This document shows, one piece after another, positions 10,401-20,859 of a DNA stretch of 64,000 nt. The notes under the pieces were generated by a model. The model was not told the origin of the DNA. It ran no database searches and saw only the letters and a list, made by a program, of their open reading frames with translations. The DNA comes from Corythucha ciliata (taxonomy: Eukaryota; Arthropoda; Insecta; Hemiptera; Tingidae). Position numbers and translations under genes: made by a program. The DNA lies in NCBI GenBank assembly GCA_038030265.1, contig CM075943.1, forward strand, positions 11,594,001 to 11,658,000, written 5' to 3'. How positions within the stretch are numbered: position 1 is the first letter of the stretch; each line of letters starts with the position of its first letter.

Positions 10401-12870
10401 CGTCGGACGAACTTTCGGCCATATCACGTGTTCTTGTTGTTGATGAAGTTGCGGAGAAGATTGTTGCGGCGGCGGCTGGGGTCGTCTCTCAGGGATGACC
10501 TGAGGTCGTTCGAATTTGACGTAGGTGTCTTGAACAGGAGGCGAAGGAGCGGTGTTTAAGTGAGGTCGCTCAAATTTGACAAATGATGTCTGAAGGTCTG
10601 TGTGAGACTGCGGTCTATCGTGCTTCGGTGGAAGGTGCGAGGCTTGGGCGGCAGGATCGCGAGGAGGTTGGCGGGGTGGCGATGGTGGTGAGGAGGGAGG
10701 AACGAACTGAGGTCGCTTCTCTGGTTCCTCTGGAACGTCTTGAGGTTTCAGTGGTCGGTTCTGTGGCCTGAAGTTCAACATTGGAGGATAGCTGTAATTT
10801 AAATAATTTTTGTTGTTATGACATACTTAAAACGATAAAACTCTAGAGGATGGTAAGGGTTTCAAGAAACAGAGTTTGAACTATCGCAGAAGGCTGTAAT
10901 TTAAATTGAAATAAGAGGGGGAGGTGGAAAAATGCATTGTTTTGCGATAAGTGAGCAAGCTATTAAACGACAGAGGTTCATTCACTTTGCAGTTCCGTTC
11001 AGTTTTTGATGGAATTTCAGCTTTCTAAAAACCTGTCCACGCATGCGCGGACTATTCAAGGACTGTACAGATCTGCACTGTTAACAAGCATCATGTCTCG
11101 GATTACTAGCACTAGATTAGTTGATAGTTGATTTTAGCACTTGATAGTTGATTCGCATTTACATGCTTTTTCATGTAACGAGTTATGCTCACTATGTTGT
11201 CCCCCATCCCTCATTTCACGAGTGTTTAACCCTAATTTACTGTAAGAATAGCACTCACCTAGTCTCAAGAATTGGCGTCCTAGTAGAATCGACTTGTTGG
11301 GGCAGCTTTCCGTTGAAGACATTTGGTAGCGGCTCGGATTGGGTTGGGCGGGAAGGCGGGCGCTGAGTCTCGAACGCCATGGGCTGTTGTGACGGTCGGT
11401 AGCCTGATGGAGGTGGTGGAAACTGCGGGAGTGGACCACTTTGCATCCACTGTAACAAAAACGTAAATTAGATTTTAAAAAAATCGATTTAAAGATAAGG
11501 GAAGGTGTCAGGTGCAGATTAACCTCGGACTCGTGAATAGTTTCATATGTCTGAGGTGGTGCCCTGGTTGTTTCAACTGACAGCGCCGGCCTAGGTGCCA
11601 TGGTTGTCGTAGCATTGGTGGAAGATAGCGGCGTTACAACTTTTGTGGCTAGTTCATTTTTTTCGGGCTCTTCGTCTTTGTCGTAGTCCTCCTCCTCACC
11701 TGTGACAACTTCAACAGACGGCACTATGCTAGTATCCTGTAAAACAAGACAATCATATTTCAATAGTGGAAATCAAACATTTCACCAATAAAATTACCTT
11801 AGTAACCTGGTGAGTGTGAGATTCCGGGCGACGAAGATCGGGAAATTTAGTGAAAGGTTTAATTTCAACGGTTGAGCTTGTACTGGGAGCTCGACTAGAG
11901 CTGGTTGTAACCGTTGTAGTAGTGGAAGGTGGATTGGTTGTAGTTGTAGTTGAAGTGGTCCTGGTGGTAGTAATAGTTGGCTTTGGTGTAGCTTTTGTAG
12001 ATGTAGTCGACGGGGCTTTTGAAGTAGACTGCGAAGATTCCGCAGATGAGCCTGAAATAATTAATATTTAATATCTAGAAATAAAATTAAATTAATCTTG
12101 ATGTTTCCAACTTACCCAAGAAATCATAGTCATTTCCTCGGTGCGGCTTGTCGTAGTCATAATAGTCCTCGTACTCGTAGTTATGGGATTGAGGTGGTGG
12201 TGGTGGAGGGGAAGGAGGGCGTGGAGTAGTCGTTGTGGTGGATGTTGTAGTCGAGGTAGTGGATGGAGAAGTGGTGGTAATGGTAGTGACGGTGGTAGGT
12301 CGATGGGTATAGTATGAAGGTGACATTGTCGAAGGCGTGCTGCTCGCAGGAGCTGGCCGATGGTTTGACGCCCCGTGTCCTTGAATCTGAGGGAAAACTC
12401 GATAAAATATTTTACAGACAAAAAAAAACGCTCCTGACGTCTTGACAAACCTTCGTATTTGCGTATGAACTTGAAATTAACGGATATTTGAACGGTTTCG
12501 TCGGATAGCTAGCCGGCAAGTTTAAGAACTTGTGTAATTCAGCTTCTTTATTTGACGTCGACACAATTTGATTGATGGACGCCGAGCCGTCTTTTCGATC
12601 GACCGATTCTCCAGACTCTTCAAACTCTTCGTAAATATAGTCATCCTCGGAAACTGGAGTTGTTTTCACTTCAACCGCTCCTGTCACTGGGTCCGGCTGC
12701 CCTAGGAACGGTTTACCGTAGTTGAAAGTCGCCAACGGTTGAACGGACATGACGCGCTGTGGCGTTTCAACGACTTGAGCCTGCGTTTCAACGGCGGCCA
12801 TCGGGAGTGGGACAGCGTCTGACGGAGCCAGAGCCCAAATTACGACGAGCATCATCGGCGAGTACTCCAT
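4401..12870 (-). CDS. Secreted mucin-like Thr/Pro/Gln-rich protein, ten coding exons
   Basis: Coding exons in transcription order: 12870..12451, 12386..12116, 12051..11798, 11736..11524, 11449..11259, 10791..10271, 6143..5950, 5888..5773, 5695..5492, 5250..4401. Each junction has GT-AG borders (donors such as GTAAGT, GTGAGT, GTAAAT; acceptors such as TTTCAG, TTACAG, TATAG) and phases agree. The total is 3234 nt = 1077 residues plus TGA. Residues ~5-18 (MMLVVIWALAP) form a signal-peptide-like core, so secretion is expected. Residues 1-140 are acidic and may be the best conserved part, ending ISSSYANTK. Residues ~155-300 are Thr/Ser-rich, with long ACN-codon runs typical of O-glycosylated mucin domains, and contain an EYEDYYDYDK patch. 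Residues 450-623 are Pro/Gln-rich with two VKFERP motifs (521, 541) and a Gln tract at ~584-605. The C-terminal exon encodes 283 mostly polar residues. There are few cysteines and no chitin-binding domain. Exon 8 has a NAGNAG acceptor (CAGCAG), so the start could be 5885. An acceptor at ~12879 suggests a 5'UTR intron. I do not recognise the orthologue; a cuticle, matrix or gut-lining role is only inference. Confidence 0.85.
6450..7110 (+). repeat. Family B array (+)
   Basis: Units of about 31 bp alternate an attttgcggg/atttcgcgg core with ttggctc(t)ttcaaaaa. Examples are at 6478 (gctcgaacaaaaatcag) and 6955 (ggctcgactctttcaaaaa). It is the reverse complement of the arrays at 8760-9710, 16655-17115 and 37290-37640. 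The ORFs on both strands here follow the period and are not genes. Confidence 0.75.
7300..7400 (+). repeat. Terminal-module-like GC-rich segment (ggtgggcagctgcccccct)
   Basis: The motif gggcagctgcccccctaac resembles the modules at 17112-17212 (gagcagctgccccacta) and 37695-37797 (aagcagctgcccccacta) and is followed by C- and G-rich tracts. I infer a related element end, degraded here. Confidence 0.4.
7530..8000 (+). repeat. Family H array with long G tracts
   Basis: Diverged units with attgcgagttttgaggataa cores, each bordered by Gs. Long runs occur at 7640-7651, 7811-7822 and ~7971-7982. It lies inside intron 6 of the mucin-like gene. On the pre-mRNA, which is transcribed from the minus strand, these runs become poly-C. 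Confidence 0.6.
8085..8235 (+). repeat. Family B array (+), short
   Basis: Four to five units: ctttataaaaatcaattttc, caaattcgccttttcaaaccc and aatttcgcggttttggc. It ends against the family A terminal module at 8252. Confidence 0.65.
8252..8318 (+). repeat. Family A element, 5' terminal module (+ copy)
   Basis: Starts CAGTGGCGGACC, then a GC-rich ccgtggcccgccggcgcggc core, then aatctctataggaggcg. This is the best preserved start of the module in the window. A hairpin element follows at once and family A units resume at 8535. Confidence 0.65.
8316..8463. mobile_element. Fold-back element with ~62-bp arms
   Basis: Left arm 8316-8377 (aatagcgttttccatttac...) pairs with right arm 8398-8463 (...gtaaatggaaaacgctat), leaving a ~20-bp loop containing aacatatgttttaat. 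A second hairpin at 23419-23570 has nearly the same loop and inner stem, so this is a repeated fold-back unit. It is non-coding. Confidence 0.8.
8535..8690 (+). repeat. Family A array (+), short
   Basis: Units such as ccgcgagttggcgttttctc, attttaagctgcaaac and cgttagccgcggattagc, downstream of the 8252 module and in the expected orientation. Confidence 0.65.
8760..9710 (-). repeat. Family B array (-)
   Basis: About 30 diverged units of cgaaattggtttttgaaag followed by agcgaaaatccac. This is the reverse complement of the array at 6450-7110 in the same intron, so the two could pair in the pre-mRNA. Confidence 0.75.
10020..10140 (+). repeat. Dispersed repeat end (ggacgtttggccaccct)
   Basis: The segment contains gcccggacgtccccggacgc, aagtaggacatgtccgg and ends ggacgtttggccaccctac. 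A diverged relative lies at 39710-39785 (ggacgtccgcggacgctc... ggacgtctggtctctctac). The sequence agggtggccaaacgtcc, read in reverse, has the look of a transposon terminus. The following ~120 bp contain a G run at ~10177 and no gene. Confidence 0.5.
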
Positions 12871-13010
12871 GTTTTTAGCTGGAACACAACGAACGAATTA
12901 TTACCTTAAGAAACTTGTACGTTCAACAAGAAACATATTTGGCGACCCAAATAATTTGAAATTCACGCGCCGTTCTGAGCAACACAACATAAGCTCTATC
13001 TACAAAAAGC
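12870..13010 (-). promoter_or_regulatory. 5' flank of the mucin-like gene
   Basis: The ATG at 12870 is preceded on the minus strand by AAAAAC (favourable A at -3). A plausible 3' splice site (gtgttccag) ends at 12879, so the transcription start is probably in an upstream non-coding exon. A core promoter could not be identified. Family G repeats begin at ~13010. Confidence 0.4.
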
Positions 13011-13275
13011 CCGGTCCACAAAAACGCCTAACCACGAAAAAATTGAACCACAAAAAGCTCTAACCACAAGAACGCTGACCTCAGAAAGGTTGAACCCCAA
13101 AAAGCTCTAACCATAAAAACTTCCAACCACAAGAAAGGTCTAACCACAAAAACTCAATGATTCAATATTTTTGTGGCTCGAGGTTTAAACCACAAAAATA
13201 TTGAACCACAAAAAGCTCTAACCACAAAATTTCCTGACCCGAGAAAGGCCTCACCACAAAAAGATTGCCACAAAA
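13010..13275 (+). repeat. Family G-related array (aaccacaaaaagctcta)
   Basis: About 15 units of roughly 17 bp, aaccacaaaaagctcta, with substitutions. It is related to the ccaaccacagcaaaggt array at 3440-3705. It directly precedes a family C array. Confidence 0.75.
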
Positions 13276-13279
13276 AAAA

Positions 13280-14530
13280 AATCCCGAAATTTGCATTTTA
13301 GCAGGAATGAAGACCGAAAGTTGCAATGCCGCGGATATTCAGCGAGGAAACTACCCAAATTCGAAGGAATTCATGAGACTTAAGGGGCTGGCTATCCTGA
13401 TGGGTTCTGCCACGACAAAAAAGGCCCCAAAACTTGCAAGTTTCACTGGAATTTAAATCCGAAACTGTCAATTTCGAGGTAATTGGGCCACAAAATTGGT
13501 AATTTCCGTCAAATTACGACCTGAGTGGCAAACTTTCGAAACATTTATCTCTAAATGTTGCGATTAAACGACTATTCGTTAGGCTATGGGCACAATTTAA
13601 GCCCCCTTGCCCACGGCTCGCGACCACTAAAAAAAAATTAAATAAATTGGCTATTTTGTGAAAAGTTTGACAAGAAACGTGCAATTTTGTGGAAAAAAGG
13701 CAACAAACTTAGCGATTTCGCGAATGTTCCGACCCAAAATGTGCTATTTCGCAGATCGTTCGGAGATGATGTTTAATTTCGTGGGCAGACTTGCAATCTT
13801 GTGAAAGTATAGGCCAGTAACTTGCAAGTCCGCGAAAATTATGATTGGAAACCAGCGATTTCGCGAATTTTTTACCACGAAAATTATAATTTCGCTTACA
13901 TTTAACTAAGAAATGTTGCAATTTTGTGGCTATTCCTGAGACTTTGGGCGCTGGGTTCCAGGGCCACTAAAAAAAAGTCCTGAAACTTACTATTCCGGGG
14001 AAATAAAAACCTTAAATTCTTTAATTTTTTGAATATTCAGACCCGAATCTTACAAAGTCGCAGATATTTAGATCAGAATCATTCAATTTCGTGGCTATCC
14101 ATCGAGCTTTGTACCAGCTAGACTGGACTCCGCACGCTTATTATAAATAAAAAGAGCCTCGGATCTTGCCATTTCACTAAAGTAAAGACAAGAAACGTGA
14201 TATTTCGCTAATATTTAAACCCAAAACTTGCAATTTTGAAATTTTTTAAATCTTCGAATCTAGCAATTTCACGGCCAATGTCGTAATTCAGCGGCTTTTT
14301 GGACATAATTTGTTTATATTGGATGACTTATCTGCTAGACAATTCAATGGCACGTTCAAAAGCAAAATTATTGCTTTATAATTTCGATGGGTTCCCCTCT
14401 GAAATAGTAATTTCGCGACTGTTTACTGTTGCAAACATGCAGTTTCGCGACTATTTTAGTCCCAAACTTGCAATTGACAGATATTGAGACATACATGATG
14501 AATTGAGTCTAGAAACTTGCAAGTTTGGCC
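13280..14530 (-). repeat. Family C array (inverted orientation)
   Basis: Units of about 30 bp with the core gaaacttgcaatttcgcg followed by acta/gatatttagaccc, strongly diverged over 1.2 kb. This is the reverse complement of the unit at 33.2-33.7, 36.6-37.3 and 59.9-60.4 kb. The ORFs at 13265, 13709 and 14299 follow the repeat and are not genes. Confidence 0.7.
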
Positions 14531-14577
14531 CATACAGCGGCCATTGATCCTCAGTTTATGTAGACCCTCCGGTGGCC

Positions 14578-14690
14578 AATGAAAATGTAAAAAATCGCTC
14601 ATTCCGCGGACACAGTGTAGAAAAAGCGTTAATTCACAGCTAAAATTGAGAAAAAGCGCTAATTTTCAGCAGGAAATTGGGGGGGGGGGA
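14578..14690 (-). repeat. Family A fragment (-)
   Basis: Three to four units (gtagaaaaagcgttaattc, acagctaaaattgag, aaaaagcgctaattttcagc) followed by a run of ten Gs. Confidence 0.6.
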
Positions 14691-14800
14691 CAGTAAGGTC
14701 CCGTCTTACGTGAGCAGTAGTAGCGCGATTTCAGTGAAATCGGCGGTTATAAGCTTTGTTGAATGTTTACAGCGGGAAACGCCTGTTTGTGGTGTCCCAA

Positions 14801-14841
14801 CTGTAGGTTTTTGCGGGTGGATGGCACGCAAAAACCTACAG
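14801..14841. repeat. Perfect 15-bp stem hairpin
   Basis: ctgtaggtttttgcg at 14801-14815 is exactly complementary to cgcaaaaacctacag at 14827-14841, with an 11-nt loop. It stands at the border of the family D array. The function is unknown. Confidence 0.75.
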
Positions 14842-14869
14842 TCTTGACAATTTTACCCTAAAAATTTAT

Positions 14870-15890
14870 ATTTTACTTCAAAAACTGGCGACTCTGTCTT
14901 AAAAACTCCGACGATTTTTCCCCACATAACTGACGATTTTACCACAATACTGACGATTTGTTCCCATATAAGACAATATTAGGTAATTAATTAATTTTTT
15001 GAGTAATACATTCTTTTTTCTTTATTACGCCGACTATTTTAAGACGATATTACACCAAAACGGACGATTTCACGCCAAAGCTGACATGATACCCGAAAAG
15101 TAGAGATGTAACTACAAAACTGGTAATTTTACGCCAAACATTTATTTGCAGTTTTATGAATATGTTACTCCGAAACTGTTTATTTTTAACCAGAAAATTT
15201 GAGATTTTACTCTAAAACTGACGATTTTTCTCCAAACCTGAAGTGTTCTTCAGAAGGTTTCACTACAAAAACTGGCCATTATTACCTGAAACTGTCGGTT
15301 TTAACCCCGAAACTAACAATTTCATCCCAAAAACTAACAATGCAAAATGTCCCAAAACTGGACATTCTACTCCAAAACTGGCTATCTCACACTACACCTA
15401 ACTCATCCAAAACGAATGATTTTACGCCTAAACTAATTACTGCTCTGCCTTGAAAAGTTTGACGATTTTAATACAAAACTAACGATTTCACCACGATACT
15501 GACGGTATTTCATCAAAACAGACGATTTCGCGCCAAAGCTGAAAACAGGCGATTTTGCCCCAAAACCTTTCCACTTTCACCTCAAAGTTGAATATTTTAC
15601 CCCGAAAATGTTTAATTCAGTAAGAAAATAACTTTTTTTTAAAACTGAAAAAGGACGATTTTACTCTAAAATTGATGATTTGACTCTCAACCTGAAGTGT
15701 TTTTCCGAATATTTTACTACAAAAACTGACTATTTTACACCACAACTGGTGTGTATTCCCCTCCAAAAGTGATTATTTTACCCCAAAACTGAATATTTTA
15801 CACCGAAACTGGCGTATTCCCCCAAAATAGGATTTAACGCAAAAACTGACAACTGTCATGAAAGCTGACGAAATTTTCATTTTTTTTATT
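14870..15890 (+). repeat. Family D array (+), 20-bp period
   Basis: About 45 diverged units of aaaactgacgattttacccc. Spacing is mostly 20-21 bp, and substitutions are common at the acccc part. The ORF at 15199-15453 merely reads through the period. Confidence 0.8.
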
Positions 15891-15984
15891 TTTTTATTTT
15901 TTTTAGGTAAAACCACTTAAATACCCAAAAAGATCACCGATGCAGTTAGTACGGCCTGACACTAATTTGTTGGTTTTTTTTTCA

Positions 15985-16235
15985 GGGTGAAATCGGCAGT
16001 TTCATAGTTAAAACTTTAGTTTTCTGGTAATTGTTTTAAAGTAGAAACTTGCATTTTTGGTGAAAACTTCGGTTTTTGTGGTAAAACCGTCATATTCGGG
16101 ATAAAATTTCCATTTTTATCATTTTTAAAACTGACAAATTTAGTTTGAGGGTAAAATCTCCAGTTTTGAGATAAAACATCAGCTTTGGCGTGAAATCTTT
16201 AGTATTGGTCTAAAATCGTCACTTTTCGTGTTTAA
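15985..16235 (-). repeat. Family D array, inverted block
   Basis: Units read gataaaatcgtcagttttgg, the reverse complement of the flanking arrays. The block follows a ~90-bp non-repetitive stretch (15895-15985). The forward orientation returns at ~16235, so the inverted block is flanked on both sides by direct copies. Confidence 0.7.
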
Positions 16236-16655
16236 TTCCTCCAAAACTTAGGATTTCACGCCAAAGGTAACGGTTTACACCAAAACTGAAGATTTCAATA
16301 CAATAAACTAGTGATTTTACCATAGAACTAAATTTGACTTTCCTTCAACATGTAACGTTTACCCAAATAATGGTGGTTTTACATAAAAAATGGCAACGAA
16401 TCCTCAAAACTGACGTAAAAATGCTACCAGAAAACTGGCGTTTTCACTACAAACCGGCCCTACAAGAAAATTAAGTGCTTTTTACTCAAAACTAAACATT
16501 TTACATCGAAACTAGCGACTTTAACACAAAAATAGTAATTACAAAATTGCAGTCTTAGTACAAAAATGGCGATTTTAGTAGTAGGTACTGATATTTTGGT
16601 TTTTGCACAAAAGACAAAACTGTTAATTTTATCACTAAGCTGGAGATTTTAGTGT
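16235..16655 (+). repeat. Family D array (+), second block
   Basis: Units such as aaaactgaagatttcaataca and aaaactggcgttttcactac. They grow more diverged towards the junction with family B at ~16655. Confidence 0.65.
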
Positions 16656-17111
16656 TCGGAGAAGTGTAATCCGAGAAATTGGGTTTTCAGTGAGTTGGAC
16701 CTGCAGAAATGGTCTATATTTGGTATGAAAAATCCGCCAAATTAGTTGCTGAATTAGACAACCCCACAAAATTGATTTTCCAGCTACCTAAACAAATCCG
16801 CGAATTGATGTTTTTTAGATAGCAAAATTTCAGCAGTTGGTTTTAAGTGAGGCAAACTGGGAAAACATGCTTTTTTTTTTTTTTTTTTTTTTTTAGGGGA
16901 AAAGCAAAATGCGCGAAATCGGTTTGAAAACTTGCGAAGGTTGCAAAGGGTTTTAATGCTACACGACACGTATTTATGAGTTTGTCTTTTTGGTGAGTCA
17001 GACCTGCGAAAATGTATTTTTAGGGCTCAAAAATCATTGAAATTGGTTTTTTAGTGATCGAAATTCGAGAAATGATCTTTTTCGTGAGCTTGAACGCGAC
17101 CCTCAAAGATT
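16655..17111 (-). repeat. Family B array (-) with a 24-bp T tract
   Basis: Units of gaaattggttttttagtgag and ccaaaatccgcg. A pure T run spans ~16871-16894. The last units lead straight into the terminal module at 17112, the same order as at 37.29-37.80 kb. Confidence 0.7.
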
Positions 17112-17212
17112 TGTACATTTCGACGGTATGTAGGGTGGAGCAGCTGCCCCACTATGTCTTCGCTTTCGAGTCTAGGGGATGGCAACTGCCCCCCTCTGGC
17201 TACGACCATGGT
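17112..17212 (+). repeat. Family B element, terminal module
   Basis: Reads gtggagcagctgccccacta, then tcttcgctttcgagtctagg, then ctggctacgaccatgg. It is colinear with 37695-37797, and a degraded inverted relative starts catgggcgtagccagag at 54356. The position at the end of a family B array in two independent places supports a defined element boundary. Confidence 0.6.
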
Positions 17213-17214
17213 TT

Positions 17215-17480
17215 GGAGCTTTCAGTGGTTTGGTGCTTGGGAGCTTTACTGTGATTTGGTATTTTGGGGGGGGATGGATCTTTGTTGTGGTTGGAGCTGT
17301 TTGGAACACTGTGGTTGAAGTTTTACTGTGGTTAGAGCTTTTCGTGTTTGGTTCTTTTACTACTGTGGTTCGGAGCTTTATTGTGGTTACGAGCTTTGCT
17401 GTGGTCAGTGGTTATGAGAGCTTTACTGTGGTTAGGAGCATTGCTCTGGTTGCGTCTCTTTTTTTGGTTGTGGTTTAAAA
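17215..17480 (+). repeat. Family G array (+ unit tgtggttgg...)
   Basis: About 15 units of ~17 bp such as gagctttactgtggtta. It produces overlapping Leu/Trp/Val-rich ORFs in two frames (17179-17478, 17348-17575) that look like membrane proteins but are repeat translations. Confidence 0.8.
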
Positions 17481-17564
17481 TATTTAGCACTATAGCGAGA
17501 TCCAAAACAATTGCGGGGCGGAGGGAAGGGGTTTGTCAAAGAACCCCACTGAGTTCCACATCCG

Positions 17565-17760
17565 CTCAAGGTTAAAATTGAGAAAAAGCGCTAATTCAAG
17601 GCTAACAGCAACAACAATCGTTAATTTGCGGCTAAAATTAATGTAAACGCTAATGCGCCGCTGAACATGAGACAAATCGCTTAATTCGCGGCTAAAACAG
17701 GGGAAAATCGCAAATTCCCGTCTTAAATGTAGAAAAATCCATAATTTAATGCTTATTTAA
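17565..17760 (-). repeat. Family A array (-)
   Basis: Seven units (aaattgagaaaaagcgctaa, ttcgcggctaaaac...) that lead into the inverted terminal module at 17765. Confidence 0.7.
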
Positions 17761-17764
17761 AGAC

Positions 17765-17825
17765 TAAGGGGACTCATAGAGATTTCAGGCCCGCGGCCCC
17801 TGATAGATGTAAGTCCGCCACTATT
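17765..17825 (-). repeat. Family A element, 5' terminal module (- copy)
   Basis: On the plus strand it reads actcatagagatttcaggcc, then cgcggcccctgatagatg, then taagtccgccactat. Inverted, this is TAGTGGCGGACTTA...GAAATCTCTATGAG. The adjoining family A array is in matching orientation, as at the other copies. From 17825 to 18590 I see only AT-rich DNA with a G run near 17974 and no gene. Confidence 0.65.
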
Positions 17826-18589
17826 GATGCGGCTAATTCCTTTAAACCGTTTTAAAATGGTTTAGGACTTGGTAAATGTTGAAAAGTTCGTACACCATAA
17901 ATAGGATGTGCTTTCAATGACTCATTTATATTGGAAATTAAAGAGTCTGGCACTAGGTAATCAGAAATGGATGTTGGGGGGGGGGGGGTGGATAGAGACA
18001 AAACTCACGCGCTTTCTTTTTATAGTGTCGAGCAAAACCTTATAAAATTCAAATTTAAATTTAAGATTCGAAGATTTTACTATTATTAATGACAAAATTC
18101 AAGATTTCAAGAGAAAAACAATAATTATTTAACATTTTTAGCGTTTCATTGTGTACCTTGTTAAGCAAAACGACGTTAGCATAAATCGAGTGTTTCCTCT
18201 GCCTTAACGGGACTTGTTGTACTACATTGAGGCCCGTGGTACTTGAACTAAGAAGGTTTGAAAACTTTTATTCATTACTTAGGAATAATAAAAAGTAGTT
18301 CAAACTTCAAACGGGTACTTAATCGCTCTTTTCACATATTAGGAAAAAAGTAGGCTATTATAATTCCTGAATTTCCAAACATTTTAGCCCACGTCAACGA
18401 TACGTTTCATTATTTAGGCTGTCACTTGACGATTGTACTTCGAAAATTTAGAAATGGGTACTTCTCCCCCGGGCCGGGAATATCTCTGCGTCAAAAAATC
18501 TCTCGCTTCAATTTGGGATTGGGAAGCTAAAAAAATCGGTACCTGAAGAGAAAAAAAATCTTGGAATCATTTTACGTGAGGGTCATACA

Positions 18590-19440
18590 AATTATTATCT
18601 CGGCTACGAATTAGCGCTTTCCTTAAATTTTAGCAGTGAATTAGCAATTTGTTTACATTTAGCCCCAAAGTTGCATGCCCTCATAGAATTCACGAATTTG
18701 CGTTTTTTAAATTTTAGCAGTGAATATGCGCTTTTCTCCATTATAGCAGCAAATTAGCGATGTCTTTCCATTTAACCATGAATTAGCGCTTTTCCTAAAC
18801 TGCAGCAATGAATCATCGTGCCTCTTTATATGTGAGACTTTATAGATACAAATCAGCGCTTCTTCTTGAATTAAATTTTAATTCATTCGTATTAGCGACT
18901 TTTTCACATTTACCCATTATTTTGCAGTTTTTCTTCATTTTGCGGTGAATTAGTGCTTTTTCTCCATTTTAGCAGCAAATTAGTGCTGTTTCTCAATTCG
19001 AGTAGTGAATTATCAGAGATCTAGCCATATTTGCTTTCCCTCAATTTAAGCAATGAATTAGCGATTTTTTCACACTTAGCCATGGATTAACGCTTTTTCT
19101 GAATTTTAGCCACTAGTTACCTAAAAAACCACGAATAGGTGCTTTCTCAATTTTAGCTGCAAATTATCCCCTTTCTCAATTTCAGCCGCAAATTATCGCT
19201 TTCTCTAATTTTAGCCCCGAACTAGCGATTTTTTTCAATTTCAGCCTTAAGTTGCCTCGAGAAATCGCAAGTTAAGCTTTAAATGAGATTTTCCTTCCGA
19301 GGTTAGTGGCGAATTATAGGGGTTTTTCTCAATTTCAGTAGCCAAGACTTTTCATGCATTTTAGCAGCGAATTAACAATGTATTCACATATAACGATGAA
19401 TTAGCACTTTCTCTCAATTTTCAAGCCGGAAAACACCTTC
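18590..19440 (+). repeat. Family A array (+)
   Basis: About 28 units of ~30 bp (cgaattagcgctttt, ctcaattttagccg). It is followed at 19440-19560 by a short family G-like tract (aatcacaaaaacgctga). Between 19560 and 19830 there is no clear repeat or gene. Confidence 0.8.
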
Positions 19441-19829
19441 AATCACAAAAACGCTGAGACCTGAAGATGTTCCCTCAAAATGCACTCACCACAGAAAGCT
19501 GCAATTGCGAAACACTCTCTACAACAACAAACGCTCGAACGATGAGACTCTAAAGCCTGTTTTTCACGAGAAGGTTTTTTGATAAAAAAAAATGTTCAAA
19601 CTGAATTGAAACAGTTAATTGTTGGCAGGGGCCAGCTGATTTTTTTTAAAAAATGGCTACTTTGATCAAAAAACTTACTTAAAACTTAAAACACGGAGCG
19701 GATCATTCATAAATCTGCTAGGATTTTCATATGTTTTTCCAAGAATTTATCTCAAATTCAAAATTTGAAGACATAATTCGTGTTTTGATGCCAAACAGCA
19801 AATTTTTGGATCACCAAAACAAAACTTTA

Positions 19830-20640
19830 CTGGCTTCTTCTCAATTTTATCGGTGAATTACCTATTTGTCTCCATTTTAGTGGCGAATAAGCTTATTTTT
19901 CTCAATTTTGCCGTAAATTATAGCGCTTTTTCGTAAATTGGCCACGAAGTTGCCTCCGGAAAGCGCCGGCTTGACACTTTCTCAATGAGCAAATTTTCTC
20001 AAATTAACCCCTAAATTAACCATTTTTCTTTATTTTAGCCGCAATTAAAGTTTTTTAATTTTAGCCGCTAATTATAGATTTTTCTACATTTCAGACACTT
20101 TATTAGAGTTTTTTCCACAAATTGCCTAACGTTTTTTTCCGAATTTGGCCGCTGATTAGCACTTTTTTTCAATTTCTAGCCCGGAGTTGTACGTTGTACT
20201 AGCCGCGCATTGACGTTTTCTCAATTAAACCGCGAATTAGCGTTTTTTCCTCACTTTAGCGCTTCTTCTCAATTTTATCGTATTAGCGAATTAGCGATTG
20301 TTCTCCATTTTAGGCGCGGAGTAGAGATTTTTCTCATATTAGCTGTAAATTAGTGTTTTTTTTTCTGAATTTTTGCAGCTAATTCGCATTTTTCCTGATT
20401 TTAGCCGCTAATGATCGACTTTCTCAATTTCACCCATAAATTAGCACTTTTTCTTAATTTTAGCTGTGAATTAGCGCTTTTTCTCAGTTTGAGTCGCGAA
20501 CTTGCCTTCTATGTATTTAGCGCTATTTCTACGCGTTATCCGCGGGAGCCGGAAGCTTCAAGAAACTTTGGCCACGAAGTTTTAGCCGTTAATTTAGCGC
20601 TTTTTCTCGCTTCTTTCCGTGAATCATTTGCGTAGGAGCA
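19830..20640 (+). repeat. Family A array (+)
   Basis: About 27 units, including tttttctcaattttatcg and ttagccgcgcattgacg. The ORF at 20411-20635 has a repeating SLxxELAxFL pattern that comes from the 30-bp (10-codon) period, so it is not a gene. Confidence 0.8.
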
Positions 20641-20859
20641 GCGAGGAAGGACCATTTTCAGAGGGTGCCACCGAAAAGCTTAAAGATGGAAAAATGAGGA
20701 TTTTTAGGTGAAAAGGAGTATTGGTATGCGGCTGGGCATCAGCGATATTGGATCAATTTGGATATTGGATGGACAATTTTCAGTCCATCTGACCCAGGTC
20801 GGATTGAGTGTAGCTGAATTTAGCCCCAAAAAGCGCTATTCTGATGCCTCAAATTGAGA

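Noticed and set aside
11850..12071. Val-rich plus-strand ORF (and one at 10310-10498)
   Set aside because: Antisense of the Thr- and Gln-codon runs of the mucin-like exons, which read as Val/Ala-rich frames without stops.
14870..16655. Telomeric or centromeric satellite
   Set aside because: The 20-bp family D units are too diverged, are inverted in the middle and do not resemble TTAGG-type telomeric repeats.
17179..17575. Overlapping Leu/Trp/Val-rich ORFs that look like membrane proteins
   Set aside because: They are translations of the 17-bp family G array in two frames; the period, not selection, keeps them open.
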